This document shows positions 52,512 through 61,916 of a stretch of 64,000 nucleotides of DNA, one piece after another (within the stretch, counting starts at the first letter, position 1; every line of letters begins with the position of its first letter). The notes beneath the pieces are model-generated. The model saw only the letters and a program-made list of their open reading frames with translations. It was not told the DNA's origin and searched no databases. A program made the position numbers and the translations under genes. Source of the DNA: Streptacidiphilus carbonis (GTDB lineage: Bacteria; Actinomycetota; Actinomycetes; Streptomycetales; Streptomycetaceae); contig NZ_BBPM01000011.1 in assembly GCF_000787775.1 (NCBI RefSeq), positions 46,553-110,552 on the forward strand, in the 5' to 3' direction.

Positions 52512-53249
52512 TCAGCCGAGGATTCCGGCCAGCCACTGCTGCCAGGCCGCTTCGGCCCCGTCCGTGGCCGGTCCGAACAGGTGATGGAACATCAGCACGA
52601 TGCCGGGGCCCTGGTAGAAGGCGTAGATCCCATCGGCGGTGCGGACCTCGACGTTCTCGTCGGACGCCCAGACCACCTCGCCGTCCAGCGGCGGCAGGTT
52701 CGCAGGCCCGGCCTGTGCCCGTGCGCCGACGGTCACCGGGACGGGCAGTGAGAGCCCGCGGGCGAGTGCCGCCCGGACGTCCTGCGCCGACCGTTCGCCG
52801 GTCGGCACCGCGGCGAAGACCGGGACGGCGGTGCGTCCCGGGAAGTGGGTCAGGTACTGCTGCAGCGTGTTGAGGTGGAAGGGCCAGCCGCGGCGCAGGG
52901 CGTCGTACTCGTCCTGCCAGTCGTCGCCGAGCAGCCCGCTGTGGACGACGCGGAGCACCGTACTGCCGCCGTCGCGGGCCTCGATGAGGTACTCGAAGGC
53001 CATGAACCGGCCGTCCTCGGCGGCGGGGGTGCGGGTGGCGAAGCGCTTGCCGGGTTCATAGGCGGTGATCACGGCTTCCTCCCGCCGACCGCCGGTCTCC
53101 ATGGCGGCGACGCCGCCTTCACGCCCCTCCACCTCGTTGCGGCCCATGAACCAGGAGTCGATCCCGGGTCCGGTGGCGATGGCCTCCCAGACCTGTTCCG
53201 GACCGGCCGGCAGCGTGGTTTCCAGTTCGATGTCGAACGGGTGCGTCAT
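52512..53249 (-). CDS. SRPBCC/AHSA1-type protein
   Basis: 245 residues. The N-terminal half is an AHSA1-like SRPBCC domain (FDIELETTLPAGPEQVWEAIATGPGIDSWF ... FLIEARDGG-type strand pair); the C-terminal part (about residues 150-245) is a second small domain. ATG 53249 follows the HTH stop by 2 nt with GGAGAAC as the ribosome site. The pair HTH regulator plus SRPBCC is a common actinobacterial unit; the ligand is unknown. Confidence 0.88.
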   Translation of the reverse strand: MTHPFDIELETTLPAGPEQVWEAIATGPGIDSWFMGRNEVEGREGGVAAMETGGRREEAVITAYEPGKRFATRTPAAEDGRFMAFEYLIEARDGGSTVLRVVHSGLLGDDWQDEYDALRRGWPFHLNTLQQYLTHFPGRTAVPVFAAVPTGERSAQDVRAALARGLSLPVPVTVGARAQAGPANLPPLDGEVVWASDENVEVRTADGIYAFYQGPGIVLMFHHLFGPATDGAEAAWQQWLAGILG

Positions 53250-53251
53250 CG

Positions 53252-53914
53252 TCAGTTCTCCGTTTCCGTTTTCGCTTCGGGCGGCGTTGCCCGGGTCTCG
53301 TGCGTTGCCTGCGTCTCCGGGGCTCCCGCGGAGGGGCCGGCGGGTATCTGGTGCAGCCCGACGATCACCCGGTGGCTGCGGCCGCCCGGTGCGGCCTCGT
53401 CGTGGTAGCGGCTGACCAGGGCTGCCACGGACTGCGCCAGTTCCTCGGCGAACGCGGTCCGGTCGGCCGCGGAGGCGAACCGCACCTCGGCGTCGATGCC
53501 GAAGGAGGCGACGCGACGGCCGGCCCGGGCGGCGCCGGTCAGCAACTGCCCGACCTCCTGCACCAGCCGCGACCCCAGGGCCAGCAGCCAGCGGGCCGAG
53601 AGCTGGTCGGGGGAGCGGGACGGGTCCGGGCTCAGAGCGGCCAGGACGGTCGGGGAGATCACATACGAGGCCGCCGTGGCGCGGTAGACCCGTTCGGTCA
53701 CATTGCGTTTGCGGCGCTCCTCGACCAGTTCGACCAGCCCGTGCCGCTCCAGTTCCTTCAGGTGGTAGTTGACCTTCTGCCGGGGCAGCCCCATGCGGGC
53801 GGCCAGCATGGTGGCCGAGCCGGGCTCGGCCAGGGCGGCGAGGACCCGGGACCGGATGGGGTCCAGGGAGGCCTCGGCCGCAGCGGGTTCTTCGATCACA
53901 GCGACGTCCAGCAC
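53252..53914 (-). CDS. ArsR-type helix-turn-helix regulator
   Basis: 220 residues from GTG 53914. Winged helix at residues about 14-80 (LDPIRSRVLAALAEPGSATMLAARMGLPRQKVNYHLKELERHGLVE), then an SRPBCC-contacting effector domain. GTG 53914 lies only 6 nt from the predicted -10 box, so the mRNA is likely leaderless; a frame open to 54028 has no support. It probably represses its own operon by the palindromes over its promoter. Confidence 0.88.
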   Translation of the reverse strand: MLDVAVIEEPAAAEASLDPIRSRVLAALAEPGSATMLAARMGLPRQKVNYHLKELERHGLVELVEERRKRNVTERVYRATAASYVISPTVLAALSPDPSRSPDQLSARWLLALGSRLVQEVGQLLTGAARAGRRVASFGIDAEVRFASAADRTAFAEELAQSVAALVSRYHDEAAPGGRSHRVIVGLHQIPAGPSAGAPETQATHETRATPPEAKTETEN

Positions 53915-53920
53915 TCCTCC

Positions 53921-53965
53921 AGAATGCGACGGACAAAAAATTTTGTCAAGACAATGGAACTTGTC
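53921..53965 (-). promoter_or_regulatory. Promoter and GACAA/TTGTC operator cluster of the HTH operon
   Basis: On the minus strand, TTGACA (53944-53949) and CATTCT (53921-53926) are spaced by 17 bp. The area is packed with inverted repeats: GACAAAA-AA-TTTTGTC (53932-53947), TTGTC-AA-GACAA (53943-53954) and GACAA/TTGTC (53950-53965). A further TTGTC lies at 53985. Confidence 0.75.
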
Positions 53966-54185
53966 GGGGACGGTTCGGCGAGGTTTGTCGAAAGGCACGA
54001 ATGTTCCCCTGCGCGGGGCCGCCGACATCGCTCCAAGTGCCGTGGAAATCAGCGCAGTTGCCCGGACCGATGCCTTCCGGAACCTGGCTCGTGGGTGTGA
54101 CCAGCGCCTTTCTGGGCGCGGCGGTAACCCGTGGGTGGCCTTGTAGGAACCGTGAGCGCCCCCGGGTCCGCGCTCCGGCTGATCG

Positions 54186-54214
54186 TTGACACTGTCCGCA
54201 TCCGCACGTTTACT
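54186..54214 (+). promoter_or_regulatory. Promoter of the cyclodipeptide synthase operon
   Basis: TTGACA (54186-54191), 17-bp spacer, TTTACT (54209-54214). The leader to the TTG start would be about 62 nt. The remaining part of the 368-bp gap before it shows no other feature. Confidence 0.65.
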
Positions 54215-54282
54215 TCTCGTGTCGTCGCCACACCAGGAGCACAGGGCTCCTCCGGGACTTGCGACGCGAAGGACGCTCTCTG

Positions 54283-54999
54283 TTGACGACAGCGACCGAA
54301 ACCTTAAGCATCTTCGAAGTCCGGCCCTACACCCCGCACTGCCAGGTCATCCACAGCGAGGGCGACCACGCCGTGATCGGCGTCTCCCCGGGGAACAGCT
54401 ACTTCTCGGCCCAGCGCATCGTCGACCTGGCCCGCTGGGGGATCGAGAACTTCCGCGAGATCGATCTCGTCTACACCGACCTCCATGTGGCCGACATGTA
54501 CGAGGCGCTCGGCTACACGCCCGACGACGCCCGGCGCAAGGCGGTCAAGAACCTGCGCGGTGTGCGGGCCAAGGTCAACGGCGCGGTGGAGACGGTGGAT
54601 CCCGAGCGAGGCCGGCTCAGAGCCCACGCCATGTCCGACTTCACGGACAACCCCGCCTACCGGCGGATCCACGACCGTCTGCACGCCCTGCTGGCCGAGG
54701 ACGCGGAGTTCCGCGCGACCTGCAACGCACTGGTGGACTCCTTCCTCTCCTCCAAGGTCCTCGACGGCAGGACGGCCACCGCGCGGCAGCGCGAGGTGTG
54801 CCTGGAGTACGTGTGCGCGGAGGCCCCGCTCTTCCTGGACACCCCCGCGATCCTGGGAGTCCCCTCGTCCCTGAACTGCTATCACCAGTTGCTTCCGATG
54901 GCCGAGTTGCTCTACTCGCGGGGGTCCGGGCTGCGCGCCTCCCGCAACCAGGGCCATGCCGTCGTCGTTCCCCTCGAAGGAGACCCCGATGTCCGTTGA
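54283..54999 (+). CDS. tRNA-dependent cyclodipeptide synthase (CDPS)
   Basis: 238 residues, typical CDPS length. CDPSs use two aminoacyl-tRNAs to make a cyclic dipeptide by ping-pong catalysis. Catalytic Ser35 lies in [10 protein letters not shown]; Tyr176 and Glu180 in [10 protein letters not shown] align with AlbC Tyr178/Glu182; Asn38, Tyr200 and His201 place it in the NYH subfamily. PSSLNCYH is the C-terminal active-site strand. The TTG at 54283 is chosen for GAAGGA 9 nt upstream; a TTG at 54259 is possible. The 3' end overlaps the P450 start by 11 nt. The P450 type suggests cyclo(Tyr-Tyr) as product, which is inference. Confidence 0.95.
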   Translation: MTTATETLSIFEVRPYTPHCQVIHSEGDHAVIGVSPGNSYFSAQRIVDLARWGIENFREIDLVYTDLHVADMYEALGYTPDDARRKAVKNLRGVRAKVNGAVETVDPERGRLRAHAMSDFTDNPAYRRIHDRLHALLAEDAEFRATCNALVDSFLSSKVLDGRTATARQREVCLEYVCAEAPLFLDTPAILGVPSSLNCYHQLLPMAELLYSRGSGLRASRNQGHAVVVPLEGDPDVR

Positions 55000-56233
55000 G
55001 ACCCTGAGCACGGAGCCCCCGAACACCGAGGCGCCGGACGCCGAGGCGCCGGACGTCGAGGAGCTGCCGGCCTTCCCGTTCTCCTGGCGCGGGGACCGGC
55101 TCCCCGCCGAGGTGGCGGAGCTGCGCGCGGAGCCGGTCAAGCGGGTGCGGACCATCGCGGGCGATCCGGCCTGGCTGGTCTCGTCCCACGCGTTGTGCTC
55201 GCAGGTCCTGGAGGACCGCAGGTTCAGCCTTAAGGACACCTCCGCGCCGGGTGCGCCCCGGCAGTATGCGTTGACCATCCCGCCGGAGGTGGTCAACAAC
55301 ATGGGCAACATCACCGGAGCCGGCCTGCGCAAGGCGGTGCTGCGGGCGATCAACCCCAAGGCCGACGGGCTGGTCGAGTGGATGCGCTCGTACGCGTCGG
55401 AGCTGGTCGACGGCCTGCTGGCGCAGGGCGCGCCGGTGGACCTGCGAGCCCGGTTCGCCAACCCCTACGCGGAGGCCCTGCACTGCCGCATCCTCGGCAT
55501 CCCGCTCCAGGACGCCGCCCGGCTGGCGCCCAGCCTGGACATCGCGTTCATGAACTCGGCCTGCCCGGTCACCGGCGCCAAGCTGAACTGGGACCGCGAC
55601 ATGGCCTACATGGTGGAACGCCTGGACGACCCCGCCACCACCGGGCTGATGGCCGAGCTGGCGATGCTCCGTCAGGACCCGGACTACGACCACCTCACGG
55701 ACGAGATGCTCGCCACGGTCGGGGTCACCATGTTCGGCGCGGGGGTCATCTCGACCTCGGCGTTCCTGACCATGGCGGTCTTCTCGCTCATCCAGCACCC
55801 GGAGGTATGGGCCGAGCTGCGTGCCGACCCCGGCAGAATCCCGGCGGCGGTCGACGAACTGCTGCGGGTGAACCTGTCCATCGGCGACGGCCTGCCCCGG
55901 GTGGCGCTGGAGGACGTCACCCTCGGGGACGTCCTGGTCAGGAAGGGCGAACTGGTGCTGGTCCTGGTCGAGGGCGCCAACTTCGACCCCGAAGTGTTCG
56001 CCGACCCGTTCCGGGTGGACATCGACCGGCCGAACAGCACCGCGCACCTGTCCTTCGGCGGCGGACAGCACTACTGCCCCGCCACCGCCCTGGGGAAGCG
56101 GCACACCGAGATCGCCCTGGAGACCCTGCTCGACCGGCTCCCCGAGCTGCAACTCGCGGTTCCGGTCGAGCAGTTGGTCTGGCGAACCGGCTTCATGAAG
56201 CGCATGCCGGAACGCCTCCCCGTGCTGTGGTGA
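54989..56233 (+). CDS. Cytochrome P450, CYP121 (mycocyclosin synthase)-like
   Basis: 414 residues. Heme-binding Cys363 in FGGGQHYC, ExxR at Glu290-Arg293, I-helix AGVIST (251-256). From memory, long stretches match M. tuberculosis CYP121A1: [32 protein letters not shown], and the C-terminus from QLVWRT to PERLPVLW. Substrate-contact residues of CYP121 seem kept (Phe187, Trp201), but its Arg386 is Lys404 here and the N-terminus is about 18 residues longer. The family couples the two tyrosine rings of cyclo(Tyr-Tyr) by a C-C bond. ATG 54989 with GAAGGAG overlaps the CDPS stop. Electrons need a ferredoxin not encoded beside it. Confidence 0.93.
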   Translation: MSVETLSTEPPNTEAPDAEAPDVEELPAFPFSWRGDRLPAEVAELRAEPVKRVRTIAGDPAWLVSSHALCSQVLEDRRFSLKDTSAPGAPRQYALTIPPEVVNNMGNITGAGLRKAVLRAINPKADGLVEWMRSYASELVDGLLAQGAPVDLRARFANPYAEALHCRILGIPLQDAARLAPSLDIAFMNSACPVTGAKLNWDRDMAYMVERLDDPATTGLMAELAMLRQDPDYDHLTDEMLATVGVTMFGAGVISTSAFLTMAVFSLIQHPEVWAELRADPGRIPAAVDELLRVNLSIGDGLPRVALEDVTLGDVLVRKGELVLVLVEGANFDPEVFADPFRVDIDRPNSTAHLSFGGGQHYCPATALGKRHTEIALETLLDRLPELQLAVPVEQLVWRTGFMKRMPERLPVLW

Positions 56234-56287
56234 ACTCAGCGCCCACTTCGCCGTGACTTCCCGCCGCGCCGTGGCCGCCCGCCCGGG

Positions 56288-58228
56288 TCAGCGGGTGGTC
56301 GCGTGCGGCGGGCGCTTCGCGCTGCGCGGGTCGGGGAGCTTCAATCCGACGACGGACGGCTCCTGCCGGTAGAAGATGTCGATGTCGACCTCCTCGCCGC
56401 TGACGATCAGGGTGTCCCAGGGCTCACTCTCCCGCAGGGTCCGCAGCGTTCCGCTCTCCAGCGTCTCCAGGTGGGCCCGTAGCGTCGCCTCGTCGGGCAG
56501 GTCGGGCATGCGCGGGGCCAGGCGCGCGCCGATCTCGCGCAGATGGCCCAGCAGCGTGTCGATATCGTCCGTCCGGGTCTTCTCGGCCCCGGCCCCCTCG
56601 GTCGGCTCCGTCATGGCCGCAGCGATGCTTTCAGCGATCCGCTCCTTGATCGCATAGGTGACGCCCTCGTCGTTGGTGGTCACCATGGCGTTCCAGGCAC
56701 GGCTCTTGTGCCGGTACTGGAGCACCGACATCGCCGCCTCGTGGCGGAGGAAGTCCGCGTCACGGAACTGCTTGCCGCGCCAGGCGCTGTTGAGCGATCG
56801 GGCCAGCGATATCGCTGATGCCAGCCCGCTGTTGAGGCCCCGGCCGGGCCAGAAGTGGATGGCGTTGGCGGCGTCGCCCAGCAGGAAGCCGTAGGTGCCG
56901 GGAGTCTTGGCGGTCCTGGGGTACAGCATGGAGGTGAAGCGGGGCCGTTGCACCATGTCGAGGCGGAACGACGTGACCGCCGACAGGTCGGCCTCGGCGA
57001 CGCCGAAGAGCTTCAGGCCCTCCTGGACCCGCTTCCACAGTGCGGATCCCCGGACCAGCGCGGGGAGGAAGAGGGTGCCGTGGGTCGGGCACTTGAAGTC
57101 GCCGTCCGCGTCGCGGTCCATCACACACGGCCGCGAGGCGATGCACGACTCGAAGACCTTGCGGACCGGGTCGATCCCGACGACCTCCTCGGCCTCGGTG
57201 TCCGTCAGCCGCATGTTGAGGAAGCCCTCGCCGCGCAGTGAGTTGAGCAGGAAGCGGTTCTGCGCCACGGTGAGCATCACGCTCATCGGGTCCGGCAGGC
57301 CGGAATTCACCTTCAGGCCCAGGATGAAGTCGTGGACGTGCTCGCCGTTGAGGGAGTAGATGGACGGGTCGGCCGCGCCGAACTTGTTGCCGAAGTGCTC
57401 GCGGGTGTGGGAGCGGCCGCCCTCGCAGATCGCCAGGACGTGCTGGTCGGCGAGTTCGCGCTGCCGCTCGGCGATGTCGAAGCGGACCGGGACCAGGCGT
57501 ATTCGGTCCTTCTTCTCGTTGGCCAGCTCCAGCAGCCGGTCCTCGATGGCGGCGATGGGGATGTTGCGCGGCGGGCGGCCGTTGATCGAGTCGGGGCCGG
57601 CCGGCCACATCTCGGAGAAGCCGTCCGGGGTGAACAGCCGCGCCTGCACGTCCTCGGGGAGGTTCAGGTATTGACGGCTCTGCACGGTCACCACCTGCTT
57701 GCGCCGGATGTTGCCCTGCGCCTGGTCCTTCCAGACCACCGCGGCGCCGTCCCGGGTCCAGCGCCCGTCGTAGACGGTGATCGCCGCCCGCGACCCCATC
57801 ATGCTCTCCAGCAGCAGCGCGAAGGCCAGCCCGACCGGCCCGCCGCCGGAGACGGTGACCCGCAGGGTGTCCGGGTCGGCGGCCCGGGGGAGCGCCTCCG
57901 CCTCCTTGACGGAGAGGTCCAGCAGCGTCTCCATGGCATCGGTCAGCTCGAAGGCGAAGGCCTCCTCGCCGATCCGGATCAGGTCGTTCGGCATCAGCAC
58001 ATGGCGGGTCACCTCCTCCCCGTTGACCAGCGTGCCGTTGCTGCTGTCCCGGTCGTACAGCACGAAGCCGCCGTCCTCGGGCACGATCTCGGCGTGCAGC
58101 CGCGAGGCGATCGGGCTGACGATGACGATGTCGCTGTCCCCCTTGCGCCCCAGGGTGATCGGCTCACTGCCCAGCGGAATCCGCTGCCCGGCGAATGGCC
58201 CCTTGCGCCCAACGATGACCGGTGGCAC
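56288..58228 (-). CDS. FHA domain-flavoprotein monooxygenase fusion
   Basis: 646 residues. An FHA domain (residues about 22-95: LGRKGDSDI, SRLHAEI, SSNGTLVNG; the pThr-binding Arg28, Ser42 and Asn64 are in place) is joined to a group-A type FAD monooxygenase (GGGPVG at 128-133; FLLGDAANAIHFWPGRGLNSG; C-terminal helical part). GTG 58228 has AAGGAG at 5 nt; a TTG at 58297 would add 23 residues. FHA modules bind phosphothreonine, so the enzyme could be docked on a Ser/Thr kinase-modified partner. It converges on the P450 gene with a 54-bp gap. Substrate unknown. Confidence 0.85.
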   Translation of the reverse strand: MPPVIVGRKGPFAGQRIPLGSEPITLGRKGDSDIVIVSPIASRLHAEIVPEDGGFVLYDRDSSNGTLVNGEEVTRHVLMPNDLIRIGEEAFAFELTDAMETLLDLSVKEAEALPRAADPDTLRVTVSGGGPVGLAFALLLESMMGSRAAITVYDGRWTRDGAAVVWKDQAQGNIRRKQVVTVQSRQYLNLPEDVQARLFTPDGFSEMWPAGPDSINGRPPRNIPIAAIEDRLLELANEKKDRIRLVPVRFDIAERQRELADQHVLAICEGGRSHTREHFGNKFGAADPSIYSLNGEHVHDFILGLKVNSGLPDPMSVMLTVAQNRFLLNSLRGEGFLNMRLTDTEAEEVVGIDPVRKVFESCIASRPCVMDRDADGDFKCPTHGTLFLPALVRGSALWKRVQEGLKLFGVAEADLSAVTSFRLDMVQRPRFTSMLYPRTAKTPGTYGFLLGDAANAIHFWPGRGLNSGLASAISLARSLNSAWRGKQFRDADFLRHEAAMSVLQYRHKSRAWNAMVTTNDEGVTYAIKERIAESIAAAMTEPTEGAGAEKTRTDDIDTLLGHLREIGARLAPRMPDLPDEATLRAHLETLESGTLRTLRESEPWDTLIVSGEEVDIDIFYRQEPSVVGLKLPDPRSAKRPPHATTR

Positions 58229-58427
58229 CGGCGCTCCTTCTGTGCGATCCGGCGTCCACAAGACCCCGCCCCCGACGCCGAATTGATGAATGCTCAATCA
58301 GCGAAAGCATAGCTGCGGGCGGCTTTCCACGGCTGCGCGAACCGCCGCGGGACCCGCCGCCGCCGAGTGTTGGCTTAAAGGCTTCATCAAGCCCGTCAAG
58401 GGTTGGGAAAGGGTCTTCAACAACATG

Positions 58428-58456
58428 TTGACGTTCCTTGTGGGGTGCTCTACGTT
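58428..58456 (+). promoter_or_regulatory. Urease operon promoter
   Basis: TTGACG (58428-58433), 17-bp spacer, TACGTT (58451-58456), about 48 nt before ureA. A CAACATGTTG palindrome (58421-58430) overlaps the -35 box and may be an operator. Confidence 0.7.
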
Positions 58457-58504
58457 TCCCCCAGTCGGAAATAGAATTCCGCATCCCGAAACTAGGAGTG
58501 CTCT

Positions 58505-58810
58505 ATGAATCTCGCTCCGAGGGAGATCGACAAGCTCTACGTCTACGTGGTGGCCGACCTCGCGCGCCGTCGCCGCGACCGCGGCGTCAAGCTGAACTAC
58601 AGCGAGGCGGTCGCGCTGATCAGCGAGGCGATCCTGGAGTCGGCCCGGGACGGGAGGACCGTCGCCGAGTGCATGGAGCTCGGCAAGAAGGTCGTCTCCA
58701 CCCGGGAGGTCATGCCCGGCGTGCGCGAGATGCTCTCGCTGCTGCAGATCGAGGCCGCCTTCCTGGACGGGACCAAGCTGGTCTCCTGCCACGACCCGGT
58801 CGGTGCCTGA
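58505..58810 (+). CDS. ureA: Urease gamma subunit
   Basis: 101 residues, the standard single-domain UreA: LAPREIDKLYVYVVADLARRRRDRGVKLNY then EAILESARDGRTVAE and MLSLLQIEAAFLDGTKLVS. One of three structural subunits of the nickel urease that hydrolyses urea to ammonia and carbamate. First gene of the operon. The CbiX-like gene begins 3 nt after its stop. Confidence 0.98.
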   Translation: MNLAPREIDKLYVYVVADLARRRRDRGVKLNYSEAVALISEAILESARDGRTVAECMELGKKVVSTREVMPGVREMLSLLQIEAAFLDGTKLVSCHDPVGA

Positions 58811-58813
58811 TCC

Positions 58814-59653
58814 ATGCCGGGGCCCAGCACGGCGGCCGGCCTGATCCTGGTCGGCGGACACGAGAGCGCGGCAGGCAGTCGGCTGAGCCCGCTCTGTGAG
58901 GGTGGCCCGGCCTTCCGCGCGGTCGGCGTCGGCCGGGACCTCGCGGCAGCCGTGACCGAGGCCCTGGCCCGGACCAACGGCCCGGTCTGCGTCCTGCCGA
59001 TGACCCTGGGCCGCGACCCGCGATTGATCGCGGACACCGCGCGGACGCTGCGCTGGCTGTCCGGCCCGGACTCCGGGGGCCGGATCGCCCTGACGGAACC
59101 GTTCGGCACGCCCAGCCATCTGATCGGCTGGCTGCGAGCAGCCGCCGGACGCGGGGTCGGGGACCGTCCGGAGGACACAGCGGTACTGGTGACCGCACCG
59201 GCGGCCGGTCCGTTCGAGGACGCGGAGCTGTTCCATGTCGCCCGGCTGGCCCGCCAGTACCGGACCCACCGGTGGGTCGAGGTCGCCTTCGAAGGGGGTG
59301 ACCCGGACGTCGCCGAGGGCGTCGAGCGCTGCCGACGGCTCGGCGCCCGGCAGGTCGTACTGCTGCCCGCCGCGTTCGGCCCGCCGCCGGATGTGCCCGG
59401 CTCCGAGCACGGCGGCCCGCTGCTGACCCGGCGTGCCATCACCGGTGTGCTGCAGGCCAGGGTGACGGTCGCACGGGAGCGCCTGGCGCACGGCGAGAAC
59501 GGGATCGCCGCGGGTCTGGACGCGGAGCACGGCCATGGCTTCCCGCACTCCCACGGCCCGCAGGCCGTCCCGCCGCGGCCGGACGGGCCCGCACCCGCAC
59601 CCGCACAGGGCCACGCGCACACCCACGCGCACACCCACGCGCACCGCCACTGA
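58814..59653 (+). CDS. CbiX/SirB-like chelatase-family protein with His-rich tail
   Basis: 279 residues. Two CbiX-like half-domains (LILVGGHES with His16 and [12 protein letters not shown]; then [20 protein letters not shown] followed by [12 protein letters not shown]) resemble class II chelatases that insert cobalt, iron or nickel into tetrapyrroles. The last 41 residues carry 11 histidines ([10 protein letters not shown], then [14 protein letters not shown]), a clear metal-binding tail made of a repeated 12-bp unit. It lies inside the urease operon between ureA and ureB; no ureE is found. The role as nickel store or nickel donor to urease is inferred. ATG 58814 has no good ribosome site, so it is probably coupled to ureA. 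Confidence 0.8.
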   Translation: MPGPSTAAGLILVGGHESAAGSRLSPLCEGGPAFRAVGVGRDLAAAVTEALARTNGPVCVLPMTLGRDPRLIADTARTLRWLSGPDSGGRIALTEPFGTPSHLIGWLRAAAGRGVGDRPEDTAVLVTAPAAGPFEDAELFHVARLARQYRTHRWVEVAFEGGDPDVAEGVERCRRLGARQVVLLPAAFGPPPDVPGSEHGGPLLTRRAITGVLQARVTVARERLAHGENGIAAGLDAEHGHGFPHSHGPQAVPPRPDGPAPAPAQGHAHTHAHTHAHRH

Positions 59654-59721
59654 CCTGTCGATCCACCGACTTGTCGATCCATCGACCTACCGACCAACCG
59701 ACCGCCGAGGAGCGCCGACGC

Positions 59722-60192
59722 ATGTCAGGAAGGCCCGTCTACCTGTACGGGGACGACCCCGTGGAGATCAACGCCGGTCGGGCCAAGGTCGGCCTGTCGG
59801 TGAGCAACACCGGCGACCGCGCCGTCCAGGTCGGATCGCACTACCACTTCTTCGAGGTCAACCGGGCACTGGAGTTCGACCGCGCCGCTGCCTACGGCAT
59901 GCACCTCGACCTGCCGGCCGGCACCGCCGTGCGGTTCGAGCCGGGCGACACCCGCGAGGTAGATCTGGCCGCGTACGCCGGGCACCGGCGGCTGGTGGGC
60001 TTCAGCGCCCTCGTCGACGGCGGCCTGGGCTCGGCCGACACCCGGAACCGGGCGCTGCGGCGAGCGGCGTCCCGCGGCTTCCACAGCGCCGGGGCCGGGG
60101 CCGGCCTGGAAACCGGCGCCGACGCAGACGCCGACGCCGACGCAGGCGCGGGTGCCGAGGCTGACAGCGCCGGCGCGGAGGGCGGCCTCTGA
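59722..60192 (+). CDS. ureB: Urease beta subunit with C-terminal extension
   Basis: 156 residues. The core (residues 1-115: [43 protein letters not shown]) is standard UreB. The last 35 residues are an added low-complexity tail of Ala, Gly, Glu and repeated AD pairs, absent from usual UreB. ATG 59722 with GAGGAG; the stop overlaps the ureC start (TGATG). The region before the start has short CGAYC-type repeats without features. Confidence 0.95.
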   Translation: MSGRPVYLYGDDPVEINAGRAKVGLSVSNTGDRAVQVGSHYHFFEVNRALEFDRAAAYGMHLDLPAGTAVRFEPGDTREVDLAAYAGHRRLVGFSALVDGGLGSADTRNRALRRAASRGFHSAGAGAGLETGADADADADAGAGAEADSAGAEGGL

Positions 60193-61916
60193 TGGCGATC
60201 ATCCCCCGCCGGCAGTACACCGACCTGTTCGGCCCCACCGTCGGCGACCGCTTCCACCTCGCCGACACCAACCTGGTGGTGGAGGTCGAGCGGGACTTCA
60301 ACCAGGGCCACTACGGCGACGAGGCCGTGTACGGCGGCGGCAAGGTCATCCGCGACGGCATGGCCCAGGACCCGGCCGCGACCAACCTGCAGGGCGCGCT
60401 CGACCTGGTGATCACCAATGTCGTCGTGCTGGACCCGGTCCTCGGCGTCGTCAAGGGCGACATCGGCGTCAGGGACGGCTTCATCACCGCCGTCGGCAAG
60501 TCCGGCAACCCTCGCCTGCAGAGCGGTGTGCACCCCGAGCTGGTGATCGGCCCGGGGACCGAGGTGATCTCGGGAGAGCACCTGATCGCCACCGCGGGCG
60601 GCATCGACACGCACATCCACTTCATCGCCCCGCAGCAGGTCCAGGAGGGCCTGAGCAACGGGATCACCACCCTCATCGGCGGCGGCACCGGCCCGACCGA
60701 CGGCACCAACGGCACCACCTGTACGCCCGGCCCGTGGAACATCGGCCGGATGTACCAGGCGGTCGAGGACCTGCCGGTCAACGTCGGACTGCTGGGCAAG
60801 GGCAACGCCTCCCTTCCCGGGGCGCTGCGCGAGCAGGTCGAGGCGGGCGTCTGCGGCCTGAAGGTGCACGAGGACTGGGGCGCCACCCCGGCCGCGGTCG
60901 ACACCGCGCTGCGCGTCGCCGACGAGTACGACGTGCAGGTGGCGATCCACACCGACACGTTGAACGAGTCCGGCTTCTTCGAGGACACCCTGTCGGCGAT
61001 CGACGGCCGCACCATCCACACCTTCCACACCGAGGGCGCCGGCGGTGGCCACGCCCCGGACATCATGCGGATCGCAGGCGAGCCCAACGTGCTTCCCTCG
61101 TCCACCAATCCGACGCTGCCCTACACCGTCAACTCGATCGACGAGCTGCTCGACATGGTGATGGTCTGTCATCACCTGAGCCACGACATCCCCGAGGATG
61201 TCTCCTTCGCCGACTCGCGGGTGCGGCCGGAGACGGTGGCCGCCGAGACGGTGCTCCATGACGAGGGCGTGATCAGTATCTTCTCCTCGGACTCGCAGGC
61301 GATGGGCCGGATCGGCGAGTCCTTCGCCCGGGCGTTCCAGACCGCGCACCACTGCAAGGACCAGCGCGGCAAGCTGGACGGCGACAGCGCGCGCAACGAC
61401 AACGTCCGGGTACTGCGCTACCTGGCCAAGCTCACCATCAACCCGGCGATCGCCTCCGGCACGGCCGATTACATCGGCTCGCTGGAGCCGGGCAAGCTGG
61501 CCGACATCGTGCTCTGGCCGATCAACTCCTTCGCCGCCAAACCCAAGCTGGTCATCAAGGGCGGCATGGTCAACTGGGCGCTGATGGGCGACCCGAACGC
61601 ATCGCTGCCGACCACCCAGCCGATCTACTACCGCCCGATGTACGGGGCGTTCGGCAGGGCCCGGCAGGCGACCAGGGTGTCGTTCATGTCCCAGGCCGCG
61701 GTGGACCGGGGGGTGCCGGCCGAACTCGGGCTGGACAGCCGGGTGCTGCCGGTCCGGCACTGCCGGACCGTGGGCAAGCAGCACATGGTGCGCAACGACG
61801 CGCTCCCGAGGATCGAGGTCGATCCGGAGACCTACCGGGTGACGCTGGACGGCGAACCCGCCACTATCGCCCCGGCCACGACGCTGCCCCTCAACCAGCT
61901 GTTCTACCTCGCATGA
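60192..61916 (+). CDS. ureC: Urease alpha subunit
   Basis: 574 residues, full length. All active-site residues are present: His141/His143 (THIH), carbamylated Lys224 (GLKVHEDWG), His253, His279 ([14 protein letters not shown]), the mobile flap Cys325-His326-His327 (MVCHHL) and Asp366 ([10 protein letters not shown]). The binuclear nickel site is therefore complete. Coupled to ureB and ureF by overlaps (TGATG and ATGA). Confidence 0.99.
   Translation: MAIIPRRQYTDLFGPTVGDRFHLADTNLVVEVERDFNQGHYGDEAVYGGGKVIRDGMAQDPAATNLQGALDLVITNVVVLDPVLGVVKGDIGVRDGFITAVGKSGNPRLQSGVHPELVIGPGTEVISGEHLIATAGGIDTHIHFIAPQQVQEGLSNGITTLIGGGTGPTDGTNGTTCTPGPWNIGRMYQAVEDLPVNVGLLGKGNASLPGALREQVEAGVCGLKVHEDWGATPAAVDTALRVADEYDVQVAIHTDTLNESGFFEDTLSAIDGRTIHTFHTEGAGGGHAPDIMRIAGEPNVLPSSTNPTLPYTVNSIDELLDMVMVCHHLSHDIPEDVSFADSRVRPETVAAETVLHDEGVISIFSSDSQAMGRIGESFARAFQTAHHCKDQRGKLDGDSARNDNVRVLRYLAKLTINPAIASGTADYIGSLEPGKLADIVLWPINSFAAKPKLVIKGGMVNWALMGDPNASLPTTQPIYYRPMYGAFGRARQATRVSFMSQAAVDRGVPAELGLDSRVLPVRHCRTVGKQHMVRNDALPRIEVDPETYRVTLDGEPATIAPATTLPLNQLFYLA

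Noticed and set aside
56288-58297. TTG start at 58297 for the FHA flavoprotein
   Set aside because: It would add 23 residues without similarity, while the GTG at 58228 has AAGGAG at good spacing and starts just before the FHA domain.
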